Positions 26,492-36,036 of a stretch of 64,000 nt of DNA are shown piece after piece. The DNA comes from UBA2970 sp965221075 (GTDB lineage Bacteria; Verrucomicrobiota; Verrucomicrobiia; Limisphaerales; AAA164-E04), in contig OZ244865.1 in NCBI GenBank assembly GCA_965221075.1, positions 1,674,001-1,738,000 on the forward strand. Reading direction: 5' to 3'. The translations under genes and the position numbers were made by a program. Within the stretch, counting starts at the first letter, position 1. Every line of letters starts with the position of its first letter. Under the pieces are notes generated by a model. It was not told the origin of the DNA, searched no databases, and worked only from the letters and a program-made list of their open reading frames with translations.

Positions 26492-27079
26492 TACACCCAA
26501 AGGTAGCCTCGAATCCAGCCTGCCGCAAGCAGCTGGGGACAGGATCCGGCCTGCGTTATGGCGGGCGGCGCCTCCGATCCGGCTATTCCCGCCGGGAGGC
26601 GCGGCGCCGGTCCCTTCCTTTCACCGGCATGGCCTCCGGCTGCGGGATTCCCCCGGACTGTTGCAGAAGGCGCTTTGAATCGATCTCCGGGGAGGGCAGC
26701 AAGCGCCTCTCGACGAGTCCGATTCCCTTTTCGAAGAGATTTGCCGGCCCATTGCCATCGGCCTGATTGGCATTATCTGGAAGGCGCCGGGCCGAACCGG
26801 CCGCCGGCTCTCTCCGGATGCGCGCCGCCGGAGGCATCGGGGGGAAGGGCCGATGCTCTCCGCTTCCGATCCCTCTGCGTTCCTCTCAGGCTGCGCCGCA
26901 TCCCTGCGTCTGCCGGTTCCATTGCCTCTCCCTCGTTCCTGCCGGTCCTCCCGTCCGGCAGGCCCCCGATGCGGCCGGGCCGCTCGCCAAGCGGCCGGCG
27001 GGAGACGCCGCTGCCGCCTGCCGGGCAGGCCATGCGCCTGTGCTCTCCGGAGGGAGTCCGGTCTCCGCCGGCCTATTCC
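26492..27079 (+). other. Hairpin-rich spacer upstream of clpB
   Basis: About 590 bp between divergent genes with no supported gene. Four perfect hairpins lie in its second half: GCATCGG/CCGATGC (26834-26856), CTGCCGG/CCGGCAG (26939-26961), GGCCGCT/AGCGGCC (26978-26996) and GCCTGC/GCAGGC (27016-27030). Open frames here are low-complexity. Confidence 0.5.
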
Positions 27080-27107
27080 TTGACAGTCTCCGGTCCCTTT
27101 CCCTAAT
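27080..27107 (+). promoter_or_regulatory. Candidate promoter of clpB
   Basis: A perfect TTGACA (27080-27085) and CCTAAT (27102-27107) with 16-bp spacing, ending 36 nt before the clpB ATG. This fits a housekeeping sigma factor promoter. I see no CIRCE-type inverted repeat between it and the gene. Confidence 0.6.
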
Positions 27108-27143
27108 CCCTCCCTGATCGGAGGCCGCTGGCAGTCCAACGAC

Positions 27144-29741
27144 ATGCAACTGGAACGATACACCGACATGGCGAGGCGCTCGTTCGAGGCGCTGGAGCCT
27201 CTGGCGCGGGAGCGCTCGCACGCGCAGATCCGGCCCGTCCACCTTCTCCACTCCCTCCTCCATCTCGACGACGGGCTGATCCGGGACTGGCTGCAGCGCT
27301 CCGGAGCCGATCTGCCCCGGATCCTGGAGGCGGCCGAGGACCTGATCCGTAACGAGCCCAGGGCCCAGGATCTCTCCCGGATGTACCTCGATCCCCAGCT
27401 GGCAAAGGCCCTGGAGGAAGCCGACCGGCTGCGGGGGTCCATGGGGGACGAGTACGTGAGCACCGAGCATCTCCTCCTGGGTCTGCTCGAGGAGCCGGGA
27501 GAGGATCTCGGAAACCTGTGGAGGAAGGCGGGAGTGGAGAAGGGCGCCCTCCTGAAGGTCCTCTCCGAGATCCGGGGCAACCAGCAGGTCACCAGCCCCA
27601 GTCCCGAAGGCAAGTACCAGGCCCTGGAGAAGTACGGGGTGGACCTGACCGCCCTGGCGCGCAGCGGAAAGGTGGATCCGGTGATCGGGCGCAACCAGGA
27701 GATCCGCAGGGTCGTCCAGGTGCTCTCCCGCCGCACCAAGAACAATCCGGTCCTGATCGGAGAGCCGGGTGTGGGCAAGACCGCGATCGTCGAGGGCCTG
27801 GCCCAGAGGATCGTCGCGGGCGATGTGCCCGAGTCGCTCAAGGATAAGCAGGTGGTGAGCATGGACCTGGGGGCCATGGTCGCTGGCGCCAAGTACCGGG
27901 GGGAGTTCGAGGAGCGCCTCAAGGCCTTCCTCAAGGAGGTGACCGCGCGCCAGGGGAGCATCGTGCTGTTCATCGACGAGCTGCACAACCTGGTGGGAGC
28001 GGGAAAGGCCGAGGGCTCGTCGGCCGATGCCGCCAACATGCTCAAGCCCCAGCTGGCCCGCGGCGAGCTGCGCTGCATTGGCGCCACCACCCTGGACGAG
28101 TACCGCAAGCACATCGAGAAGGACGCGGCCCTGGAGCGCCGCTTTCAGAGGGTACAGGTCAGCGAGCCCTCCCTGGAGGACACCGTGGCGATCCTCCGCG
28201 GGCTCAAGGAGCGGTACGAGACCCATCACGGGGTGCGCATCCAGGACGCCGCCCTGGTCGCTGCGGCCCAGCTCTCCCACCGCTACATCACCGAACGGTT
28301 CCTGCCCGACAAGGCGGTGGACCTGATGGACGAGGCCTCCTCCCGCCTGCGCATGGAGCTCGACTCGGTTCCCGCCGAGCTGGACCAGCTGCAGCGCGAG
28401 ATCCTGCAGCTGGAGATCGAGAGGACCGCGCTCGCCAAGGAGAAGGACGAGAAGTCGCGGTCGCGGCGGGAGAGCCTGGAGGGCCAGCTGGCCCAGCTCA
28501 ACGAGAAGGCCTCGGCCCTGCGCATGAAGTGGGAGAACGAGAAGGACGTGATCAGGGTGGTGTCCCGGGTGCAGAACGAGCTGGAGGAGGCCCGCCAGGC
28601 GGTGGAGGAGGCCCGCCGCAAGGGCGATCTCGAGCGGGCCGCCGAGCTGCAGTACGGCACCATTCCCGAGCTCGAGAGCAGCCTGCGGAAGGCGGAGAAG
28701 GCCATAGGCAGCGGCTCCGAGCGGCTCCTCACCCTGGAGGTCACCGAGGAGGAAGTGGCCCAGGTGGTGGCGTCGTGGACCGGGATCCCGGTCAGCAAGA
28801 TGCTCGAGGGGGATCGGGAGAAGCTGATCCGGATGGAGGAGCGCCTGGCCCGCAGGGTGGTGGGGCAGGAACGGGCCGTGGCCGCGGTCGCCAACGCGGT
28901 CCGCAGGGCCCGGAGCGGCCTGCAGGATCCCGACCGGCCCACCGGCTCCTTCTTCTTCCTGGGACCGACCGGAGTGGGGAAGACCGAGCTGGCCCGGGCC
29001 CTGGCCGAGTTCCTGTTCGACGACGAGCGCTCCATGATCCGGATCGACATGAGCGAGTACATGGAGAAGCACTCGGTCTCCCGCATGCTGGGGGCTCCTC
29101 CCGGATACGTCGGACACGAGGAGGGAGGACAGCTGAGCGAGCAGGTGAGGCGGCGTCCCTACAGCGTGGTCCTGTTCGACGAGATGGAGAAGGCGCACTC
29201 CGACGTCTTCAACATCCTTCTGCAGGTGCTGGACGACGGGCGCCTGACCGACGGGCAGGGACGCACCGTCGACTTCCGCAGCACGGTGATCATCATGACC
29301 AGCAACGTGGCCTCCCTGGCGATCCAGGAATTCCACCAGGGCGGGGGAGGGGATCCCGCCGCCCTGTCCGAGCTGGTGGATCGGGAGATGCGAAGGATAT
29401 TCCGCCCCGAGTTCCTCAACCGCATCGACGAGCGCATCGTGTTCGATCCCCTCTCTCCCGAGCACCTGAGGGCCATCGTGGGCCTGCAGCTGGCGGCCCG
29501 GAAGCGCCTGCTGGAAGCCCAGCAGCTGTCCCTCGAGGTGGATCCCGAGGTGGAGGACCACCTGGCCCGGACAGGCTACGATCCCCAGTACGGGGCCCGG
29601 CCCCTCAAGCGGGCCATCCAGTCCGGTCTCGTCGATCCCCTGGCCCTTCAGGTCCTGGAGGGACGCTTCCCGCCCGGGACGGCCATCAGGGCCAGGCTCG
29701 TGGACGGAGGGATCCGCTTCGAGGCCGCCGCCAGTTCTTGA
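27144..29741 (+). CDS. clpB: Disaggregase chaperone ClpB
   Basis: 865 residues, the normal ClpB length. Order: Clp N domain repeats (MARRSFEALEPLARERSHAQ to about residue 145), NBD1 with Walker A LIGEPGVGKTAIVEGLA and Walker B IVLFIDELHNLVGAG, the middle coiled-coil domain (about 395-530, QLQREILQLEIERTALAKEK through VQNELEEARQAVEEARRK) that marks ClpB rather than ClpA, and NBD2 with FLGPTGVGKTELARALAEF, VLFDEMEKAHSDVFNILLQ and the C-terminal YDPQYGARPLKRAIQ. It dissolves protein aggregates with DnaK using ATP in the cytoplasm. A TTGACA promoter precedes it; 42 nt separate it from the next gene. Confidence 0.96.
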   Translation: MQLERYTDMARRSFEALEPLARERSHAQIRPVHLLHSLLHLDDGLIRDWLQRSGADLPRILEAAEDLIRNEPRAQDLSRMYLDPQLAKALEEADRLRGSMGDEYVSTEHLLLGLLEEPGEDLGNLWRKAGVEKGALLKVLSEIRGNQQVTSPSPEGKYQALEKYGVDLTALARSGKVDPVIGRNQEIRRVVQVLSRRTKNNPVLIGEPGVGKTAIVEGLAQRIVAGDVPESLKDKQVVSMDLGAMVAGAKYRGEFEERLKAFLKEVTARQGSIVLFIDELHNLVGAGKAEGSSADAANMLKPQLARGELRCIGATTLDEYRKHIEKDAALERRFQRVQVSEPSLEDTVAILRGLKERYETHHGVRIQDAALVAAAQLSHRYITERFLPDKAVDLMDEASSRLRMELDSVPAELDQLQREILQLEIERTALAKEKDEKSRSRRESLEGQLAQLNEKASALRMKWENEKDVIRVVSRVQNELEEARQAVEEARRKGDLERAAELQYGTIPELESSLRKAEKAIGSGSERLLTLEVTEEEVAQVVASWTGIPVSKMLEGDREKLIRMEERLARRVVGQERAVAAVANAVRRARSGLQDPDRPTGSFFFLGPTGVGKTELARALAEFLFDDERSMIRIDMSEYMEKHSVSRMLGAPPGYVGHEEGGQLSEQVRRRPYSVVLFDEMEKAHSDVFNILLQVLDDGRLTDGQGRTVDFRSTVIIMTSNVASLAIQEFHQGGGGDPAALSELVDREMRRIFRPEFLNRIDERIVFDPLSPEHLRAIVGLQLAARKRLLEAQQLSLEVDPEVEDHLARTGYDPQYGARPLKRAIQSGLVDPLALQVLEGRFPPGTAIRARLVDGGIRFEAAASS

Positions 29742-29783
29742 TTGAACTGCGCGGCGGTTTCTGGTAGCCATCTTGCCTCCCCG

Positions 29784-32700
29784 ATGACTACCGGCCGTCG
29801 GAACCTCCAGCCACGAGCCATCGTCCTCCTCGCCCTGGGCGCCCTCGGAGCCGGAGCGGAGCCGGTCGGATTCTCCCGCGAGGTCCTGCCCATACTTTCC
29901 GAGTTCTGCTTCGAGTGCCACGGTCCCGATGCGGCCCAGCGCAAGGCGGACCTTCGCCTCGATACCGAGGAGGGGGCCAAGTCGGGGGCGGTCGTCCCCG
30001 GACGCCCCGGGGAGAGCGAGCTGGTGGCCCGGATCGGCCACGAGGACCCAGGCCGACGCATGCCGCCCGAGTCCTCCCGCAAGCGCCTCTCCCAGGACCA
30101 GATCGGAACCCTGGTCCGGTGGGTGGAGGAGGGAGCCCGATGGGAGGGCCACTGGTCCTTCGTGCCCGTCGAGCGTCCTCCGCTGCCCGAAGTGGAGGAC
30201 CGGGACTGGGTCCGCAACGGGGTGGACGCCTTCGTGCTCAGGCGGCTGGAGGAGAAGGGCCTTGCGCCCGCCCCGGAGGCCGGCCGGTCCACCCTGGCGC
30301 GCCGGGCCAGCCTGGATCTGACCGGCCTGCCTCCCGAGCCCCACGAGGCTCTCCGCTTCCTGGAGGACGGAGCCCCCGGCGCCTGGGAGCGCCTCCTTGA
30401 CCGCCTGATAGCCTCTCCCCGGCATGGGGAGCACATGGCCTGGAGCTGGATGGAGGCCGCCCGCTACGCCGACACCGACGGCTACCAGAACGACGGGCCC
30501 AGGGACATGTGGCGGTGGCGCGACTGGGTGATCGAGGCCTTCAACCGGAACATGCCCTTCGACCGCTTCACCGTGGAGCAGCTGGCCGGGGACCTGCTGC
30601 CCCAGCCGACGCTGCAGCAGCGGATCGCCACGGGCTTCAACCGGAACAACCGCTACAACTCGGAGTCGGGCCTGGTCTTCGAGGAGTTCCTCCTGGAGAA
30701 CGCGGTGGACCGGGTGGACACCACCTCCACGGTGTGGATGGGACTCACCATGGGGTGCGCCCGCTGCCACGATCACAAGTACGATCCGCTCTCCCAGAAG
30801 GAGTACTACGGCCTGGTGGCCTACTTCGACAATGTCGCCGAATCGGGAAGGGCCATAAAGTACGGCAACTCCGAGCCCTGGATCCGCGCCCCCACCCCGC
30901 TGCAGGAGGAGCGTCTCGGGGAGCTGGAGGCGCGGCTGGAGGAGGCCCGCCTGGCCCTGGAGCGCAACGGCAGGGAGATCCGGCGCAGCCAGGAGCGGTG
31001 GGAGGAGACCGCCGCTCCGGCCGGCGCCGGCCCCCTGGTCGCCGACGGGCTCAATCACCACTTTCCCGGGCCGATCCTGTGCGACGGGGAGCGGGAGACG
31101 GTCCTGGAGGACATTCCCGGACTGATCTGCAACGGCCGCTTCACCATCTCCTTCCGGATGACTCCGGAGGACACCGCCCGGGGGGCGGTCCTCTCCAGCG
31201 AGCAGAAGGGCTGGGAGCGCCAGGGGATCCTGGTCGAGTTCCACCAGGGACGCCTGCGGTTCCACATCGTCACCCGCTGGATCGCGGGACTGGCCACCCT
31301 GGAGACCGAGGCGATCCTGGAGCCCGGACGGCCGGTGCACGTGGCGCTGACCAACGACGGCACCCAGCGGGCCCGGGGGATGGGCATCTACCTGGACGGG
31401 GTCCTGGCTCCGACGCGGATCCTCCACAACAGCAACAGCAACAAGTCGGCCGACACCCATGGGGATGTCATGAGGGTGGGGGGCAGCCGCCACCATCCCG
31501 GCTGGAGGGGAGAGATCCGGGATCTCCGCTTCTACAACCGCCGCACCCTCTACCCCGACGAGATCGAGGCGCTGGCCGAGCCGGCCTCCCTGGCGGATAT
31601 CCTGGAGCTGGCGCCCCAGGAGAGGAGTCCGGGCCAGCGGGCCAAGCTGCGCCGATGGTATCTGGAAGGCGAGGCTCCCGGCCGCGTCTCCCGGCTCTTC
31701 CGGGAGTGGCAGGAAGCCCGCAAGGCTCTGCGCAGCTACTCCGACTCGCTGCCCACCACCATGGTGATGGAGGAGCGCCCGGACGCCCTCCCCACCCATC
31801 TCCGGATCCGGGGAGCCTACGATCGGAAGGGAGAGGCGGTGGAACCGGGCGTCCCCTCCATCCTGCCTCCCCTGCCCGGGGACGGGACGGGAAGCCGCCT
31901 TGGACTGGCCCGCTGGCTGGTCAGCGGAGAGCATCCCCTGACCGCCCGGGTGACGGTCAACCGGCTGTGGCAGCAGTTCTTCGGCCGGGGGCTGGTGGAG
32001 ACCCCGGAGGACTTCGGGATCCGGGGGAGGCTTCCCTCGCATCCGCTGCTGCTGGACTGGCTCTCGGCCGAGCTGGTGGACAGCGGCTGGGACCTCCGCC
32101 ATGTGATCCGTCTGATGATGGAGAGCGCCGCCTACCGCCAGTCCTCCCGGAGGGACGGGAGATCCATCGAAGCCGATCCGGAGAACCGGCTCCTTTCGGG
32201 GGCGTCCCGGCTGCGCCTGCGCGGCGCTGCGTTGCGGGACCAGGCCCTCCTTCGCGGCGGCCTGCTGGTGGAGCGGCAGGGGGGACCCTCGGTCAAGCCC
32301 TACCAGCCGCCCGGGCTCTGGAGGGAGGCCAGCAACTTCCGGTACGCCATGGGGCAGGGGGAGGATCTCTACCGGCGCAGCCTGTACACCTACTGGAAGC
32401 GCACCCTGGCTCCGCCTTCGATGACCCTCCTGGACGCCTCGGACCGTGAATGGTGCTCGGTCCGGATCCGCAGCACCAACACCCCCCTGCAGGCGCTGGC
32501 CCTGCTCAACGAGCGCGCCTTTGTGGAGTCGGCCGTGGGACTGGGGCGGCGGATCCTGGAGCACGGCGGCGCCCGGGCCGAGAGGCTGCGCCATGCCTTC
32601 CTGATCGTGGCCTCGAGGCATCCGGAGCCCTCCGAGCTCGAAGTCCTGGACCAGGCCCTGGAGTCCTATTTGCAGGAATACCGTGAATCGCCGGAGGCAG

Positions 32701-32810
32701 CCCGGTTGCTGGTGGGCGCCGACAGCGGGGATTCCGCCGTTCCGTGGGCCGCCCACGCGGCACTGGCCAACATGCTTCTCAACCTCGAGGAGGTCGCCAC
32801 CAGAGAGTAG
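29784..32810 (+). CDS. PSD1 / planctomycete cytochrome C domain protein with LamG-like insert
   Basis: 1,008 residues from ATG 29784 (MTTGRRNLQPRAIVLLALGA), giving a signal peptide. An N-terminal haem-type motif EFCFECHGPDAAQRKADLRL (PSCyt1) is followed by DUF1549 (VDAFVLRRLEEKG, RRASLDLTGLPP), a second CARCHDHKYDPLSQ motif, a LamG-like lectin fold around residues 415-600 (FTISFRMTPEDTARGAVLSS ... EIRDLRFYNRRTLYPDEIEA), and C-terminal DUF1553 (ARWLVSGEHPLTARVTVNRL, TPLQALALLNERAFVE). Such proteins are periplasmic and paired with DUF1501 proteins; biochemical function is not established. It is followed by a 68-residue protein and a DUF1501 gene. Confidence 0.92.
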   Translation: MTTGRRNLQPRAIVLLALGALGAGAEPVGFSREVLPILSEFCFECHGPDAAQRKADLRLDTEEGAKSGAVVPGRPGESELVARIGHEDPGRRMPPESSRKRLSQDQIGTLVRWVEEGARWEGHWSFVPVERPPLPEVEDRDWVRNGVDAFVLRRLEEKGLAPAPEAGRSTLARRASLDLTGLPPEPHEALRFLEDGAPGAWERLLDRLIASPRHGEHMAWSWMEAARYADTDGYQNDGPRDMWRWRDWVIEAFNRNMPFDRFTVEQLAGDLLPQPTLQQRIATGFNRNNRYNSESGLVFEEFLLENAVDRVDTTSTVWMGLTMGCARCHDHKYDPLSQKEYYGLVAYFDNVAESGRAIKYGNSEPWIRAPTPLQEERLGELEARLEEARLALERNGREIRRSQERWEETAAPAGAGPLVADGLNHHFPGPILCDGERETVLEDIPGLICNGRFTISFRMTPEDTARGAVLSSEQKGWERQGILVEFHQGRLRFHIVTRWIAGLATLETEAILEPGRPVHVALTNDGTQRARGMGIYLDGVLAPTRILHNSNSNKSADTHGDVMRVGGSRHHPGWRGEIRDLRFYNRRTLYPDEIEALAEPASLADILELAPQERSPGQRAKLRRWYLEGEAPGRVSRLFREWQEARKALRSYSDSLPTTMVMEERPDALPTHLRIRGAYDRKGEAVEPGVPSILPPLPGDGTGSRLGLARWLVSGEHPLTARVTVNRLWQQFFGRGLVETPEDFGIRGRLPSHPLLLDWLSAELVDSGWDLRHVIRLMMESAAYRQSSRRDGRSIEADPENRLLSGASRLRLRGAALRDQALLRGGLLVERQGGPSVKPYQPPGLWREASNFRYAMGQGEDLYRRSLYTYWKRTLAPPSMTLLDASDREWCSVRIRSTNTPLQALALLNERAFVESAVGLGRRILEHGGARAERLRHAFLIVASRHPEPSELEVLDQALESYLQEYRESPEAARLLVGADSGDSAVPWAAHAALANMLLNLEEVATRE

Positions 32811-32821
32811 GTGATGAGAGG

Positions 32822-33028
32822 ATGGGAGAGGACCTGCGAGGGGCCGATTCGATATGGCTGGAGGAAGACGAGCCGGAGTACTTCGACCCGGAGCAGCAAG
32901 AGCAGGATGTCCTGGAGGGCTGGTACATCTGGTGGTCGAACCACCGCGGGGGAGTAGTGGAGACCGACGAGGAATGGAGGGACAAGGTGGACCGCAGGAG
33001 GAACTTCTTCCGTTCCTTCCGCAGATAG
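32822..33028 (+). CDS. Small acidic protein between PSD1 and DUF1501 genes
   Basis: 68 residues from ATG 32822, 11 nt after the PSD1 stop and preceded by a GAGAGG-like ribosome site. The N-terminal half is acidic (EEDEPEYFDPEQQEQDV), followed by an aromatic GWYIWWSNHRGG and a basic end (DKVDRRRNFFRSFRR). No signal peptide, so probably cytoplasmic. No family recognised. The position inside an apparently continuous operon supports that it is real; it could assist maturation or regulation of its neighbours, but nothing shows this. Confidence 0.6.
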   Translation: MGEDLRGADSIWLEEDEPEYFDPEQQEQDVLEGWYIWWSNHRGGVVETDEEWRDKVDRRRNFFRSFRR

Positions 33029-33056
33029 GACGCTTTTCCGGATTCCGCACCCGGAC

Positions 33057-34472
33057 ATGACGAGGAACCGATCGGACCGCGTGGATTCCTCCCTGGACTG
33101 GCAGCTCAGCCGCCGCGGCTTCCTCTGCCGTTCGGCAGGGGGGCTGGGGGGCCTGGCGCTGGCCTCGCTGCTGGGCTCGGCGGGCGGGCTCCACCATGCA
33201 CCCAGGGCCAGGAGGGTGATCTACCTCTTCCAGTCGGGAGGGCCTCCCCAGATGGACCTCTTCGACTACAAGCCGCACCTGGCCCGGGTGCACGGCCAGG
33301 AGGTGCCAGATTCGGTGTTCAACGGGCAGAGGCTCACCGGGATGACGTCGGGGCAGCCCTCGTTTCCGGTGGCCAGCTCCGCCTTCGGCTTCCGGCGGCA
33401 CGGGCAGGGCGGGATATGGATGTCCGACGCCTTCGAGCACCTTCCCAAGGTGGCCGACCAGATGTGCGTGATCCGGTCGCTGTTCACCGAGGCGATCAAC
33501 CACGATCCGGCGATAACCTTCCTGCAGAGCGGCTTCGCTCTGGCGGGGCGTCCCAGCATCGGAGCCTGGACCAGCTATGGCCTGGGAAGCGAGAACAAGG
33601 ACCTGCCGGCCTTCGTGGCCATGCTTTCCGGCGCCGGGGGCCAGCCCCTGTACGACCGGCTGTGGGGGGCGGGCTTCCTTCCTTCCGAGCATCAGGGGGT
33701 GCGCCTTCGCTCCAGCGGATCCCCGGCCCTCTATCTCGACAATCCCGCCGGGATCCCGCGTTCCCTGCGCAGGCAGACCCTCGACCACCTGGCCCGCCTC
33801 AACCGGATCCGGAGGGACGGGGATCCAGAGCTCGAGGCGCGCATCGCCCAGTACGAGATGGCCTACCGCATGCAGATGTCGGTGCCGGAGCTGGCCGACA
33901 TGTCCACCGAGCCTCGGCATGTGATCGGCCTGTACGGCGAGGACGCCCTGAAGCCCGGAACCTACGCCTACAACGTCCTGCTGGCGCGCAGGCTCAGCGA
34001 GAAGGGAGTCCGCTTCGTCCAGCTCTTCCACCGGGGATGGGACACCCACCGCAATCTCCCGGGCCAGCTCTCGGCCCGCTGCCGAGAGACCGACCGGGCC
34101 ACCGCCGCCCTGATCCTGGATCTCAAGCAGAGAGGGCTCCTGGACGAGACCCTAATCCTCTGGGGAGGGGAGTTCGGGCGTACCGTCTACTGCCAGGGGG
34201 AGCTGGGCCCGAAGATCTACGGGCGCGACCACCATCCCCGCTGCTTCACCGTGTGGATGGCGGGAGGAGGCGTCCGTCCCGGCCACACCCACGGGCAGAC
34301 CGACGAGTACGGCTACAACGTGGCGCGGGATCCGGTCAGCGTCCACGACTTCCACGCCACCATCCAGCACCTTCTGGGCATCGACCACGAGGCGCTGACC
34401 TTCGCGTTCCAGGGAAGGAACTACCGCCTGACCGATGTCGAGGGCGAGGTCAGGAGGGAGCTGCTCGCCTGA
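33057..34472 (+). CDS. DUF1501 family protein with Tat signal
   Basis: 471 residues. The N-terminus carries a twin-arginine signal: LSRRGFLCRSAGGLGGLALA. The body has the DUF1501 pattern: YLFQSGGPPQMDLFDYKP, QRLTGMTSGQPSFP, SEKGVRFVQLFHRGWDTH, ILWGGEFGRTVY, DHHPRCFTVWMAGGGVRPGH and DFHATIQHLLGIDHEALTF. The fold is related to alkaline phosphatase/sulfatase, with conserved Asp/His likely binding metal, but no reaction is established. Tat export suggests folding with a cofactor in the cytoplasm. It pairs with the PSD1 gene upstream and is followed by a sulfatase 43 nt later. Confidence 0.92.
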   Translation: MTRNRSDRVDSSLDWQLSRRGFLCRSAGGLGGLALASLLGSAGGLHHAPRARRVIYLFQSGGPPQMDLFDYKPHLARVHGQEVPDSVFNGQRLTGMTSGQPSFPVASSAFGFRRHGQGGIWMSDAFEHLPKVADQMCVIRSLFTEAINHDPAITFLQSGFALAGRPSIGAWTSYGLGSENKDLPAFVAMLSGAGGQPLYDRLWGAGFLPSEHQGVRLRSSGSPALYLDNPAGIPRSLRRQTLDHLARLNRIRRDGDPELEARIAQYEMAYRMQMSVPELADMSTEPRHVIGLYGEDALKPGTYAYNVLLARRLSEKGVRFVQLFHRGWDTHRNLPGQLSARCRETDRATAALILDLKQRGLLDETLILWGGEFGRTVYCQGELGPKIYGRDHHPRCFTVWMAGGGVRPGHTHGQTDEYGYNVARDPVSVHDFHATIQHLLGIDHEALTFAFQGRNYRLTDVEGEVRRELLA

Positions 34473-34515
34473 GGACGCCCGGCTATCTCCGACCGACCCG
34501 CTCCATACCGCTGCC

Positions 34516-35871
34516 ATGGAAAGGCTGAACCTGCTGATGAACTTCGTGATCATCTTCTGCGATGATCTGGGCTGGGGGGATCCGGCCTGCTTCGGCAACC
34601 CCGTGATCCGCACCCCCCATCTGGACCGGATGGCGGCCGAGGGGCAGCGCTGGACCCAGTTCTATGTCGCCGCCCCGGTCTGCACCCCCAGCCGTGCCGC
34701 CCTCCTGACGGGGCGCTATCCCATCCGCAACGGGATGACCTCGGCCCGCCGGGTGGTGCTCTTCCCCAACTCGGGCGGGGGGCTGCCCGCCGAGGAGGTG
34801 ACCCTGGCCGAGTTGCTGAAGCAGAAGGGCTACGCCACCGGGATGTTCGGCAAGTGGCACCTGGGGCACCTGCCCCGGTTCCTGCCCACGGCCCAGGGCT
34901 TCGACACCTGGTACGGGATTCCCTACTCCAACGACATGGACTTCGTGCCCGGTTCGCCGGGATACGGCCGCAACGCAGTGCGGGATCCCGACTACTTCGC
35001 CTCCTCCGACTACTGGAACGTTCCGCTGATGCGGGACGAGGTGATCGTCGAGCGGCCCGCCGACCAGACCACCATCACCCGCCGATACACCCAGGAGGCG
35101 GTGGACTTCATCCGGCGCAACCGCGACCGGCCCTTCTTCGTCTACCTGCCCCATTCCATGCCCCACATTCCCCTCTTCGTCTCCGAGGAGTTCCGGGGAC
35201 GGAGCCTGCGGGGTCTCTACGGCGACGTGATCGAGGAGATCGACTGGAGCGTGGGGCAGGTGCTCGGCGTGCTGGACGAGCTGGAGCTGAGCGGGCGCAC
35301 CATGGTGATGTTCTGCTCCGACAACGGCCCGTGGCTCTCCTTCCGCACCCACGGAGGATCGGCGGGCCCCCTGAGGGCGGGCAAGGGGACCACCTTCGAG
35401 GGCGGGCAGCGGGTGCCCGCAATCTTCCGCTGGCCGGGAAGGATTCCTGCCGGAGAGATGGTCTCCGGCATGGGGTCCACGCTCGACCTGATGGCCACCA
35501 TGGCATCGCTGACCGGCGCCGAGCTTCCCGAGGACCGCAAGCTCGACTCCCACGATCTGGCGCCCGCCCTCCTGGGCAGGGGGCAGAGCCCCCGCAAGCG
35601 GATGGCCTACTGGACCCGAGCCGAGCTCCACGCCTTCCGGGACGGTCCCTGGAAGCTGCACGTCAAGCAGCGCGAGGAGGTCAACTACGGCAGGGCGGTG
35701 GAGCTGGAGAAGCCGCAGCTCTACCACCTGGAGAAGGACATCTCGGAGCGGTACGACGTGGCCGATCGGCATCCGGACATTGTCGACAGGATCCTGAGGC
35801 TGATGGAGGAGCACCGCAGCGACATCGATCCAGTCCCCGACCAGCTCGGCATTCCCCTTTCACGGAACTGA
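34516..35871 (+). CDS. Sulfatase (S1 family) without visible signal peptide
   Basis: 451 residues from ATG 34516. The catalytic domain starts almost at once (MERLNLLMNFVIIFCDDLGW), leaving no room for an export signal; the only longer in-frame start (34435) adds a polar stretch, also not a signal. The canonical formylglycine site is PVCTPSRAALLTGRYP, followed by MFGKWHLGHLP, MFCSDNGPWLSF and an FEGGQRVPAIFRWPGRIPAG segment. Overall closest in pattern to arylsulfatase A type enzymes. It follows DUF1501 in the same direction by 43 nt, so may be in the same operon. Cytoplasmic location would be unusual; an alternative is a mis-set start or co-export. Confidence 0.9.
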   Translation: MERLNLLMNFVIIFCDDLGWGDPACFGNPVIRTPHLDRMAAEGQRWTQFYVAAPVCTPSRAALLTGRYPIRNGMTSARRVVLFPNSGGGLPAEEVTLAELLKQKGYATGMFGKWHLGHLPRFLPTAQGFDTWYGIPYSNDMDFVPGSPGYGRNAVRDPDYFASSDYWNVPLMRDEVIVERPADQTTITRRYTQEAVDFIRRNRDRPFFVYLPHSMPHIPLFVSEEFRGRSLRGLYGDVIEEIDWSVGQVLGVLDELELSGRTMVMFCSDNGPWLSFRTHGGSAGPLRAGKGTTFEGGQRVPAIFRWPGRIPAGEMVSGMGSTLDLMATMASLTGAELPEDRKLDSHDLAPALLGRGQSPRKRMAYWTRAELHAFRDGPWKLHVKQREEVNYGRAVELEKPQLYHLEKDISERYDVADRHPDIVDRILRLMEEHRSDIDPVPDQLGIPLSRN

Positions 35872-35897
35872 TCGGAGCCGCCCCCATGCCTGCAGGC

Positions 35898-35927
35898 TTG
35901 CAGTCCCTGCTTCCAGTGCGCTAGGAT
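35898..35927 (+). promoter_or_regulatory. Candidate promoter of tRNA-Arg
   Basis: TTGCAG at 35898-35903 and TAGGAT at 35922-35927 with 18-bp spacing, ending 32 nt before the tRNA. Moderate consensus match, supported by position. Confidence 0.4.
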
Positions 35928-35959
35928 TGCGCTTCCTCTTCGCACGAGGGGGAAGGTGC

Positions 35960-36036
<77 letters not shown>

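Noticed and set aside
26886..34049. A 2,387-residue open frame on the minus strand across clpB and the PSD1 operon.
   Set aside because: It is antisense to clear ClpB, PSD1 and DUF1501 genes; its product is low-complexity Gly/Leu/Gln/His/Val with no domains. Long antisense frames are expected opposite GC-rich genes.
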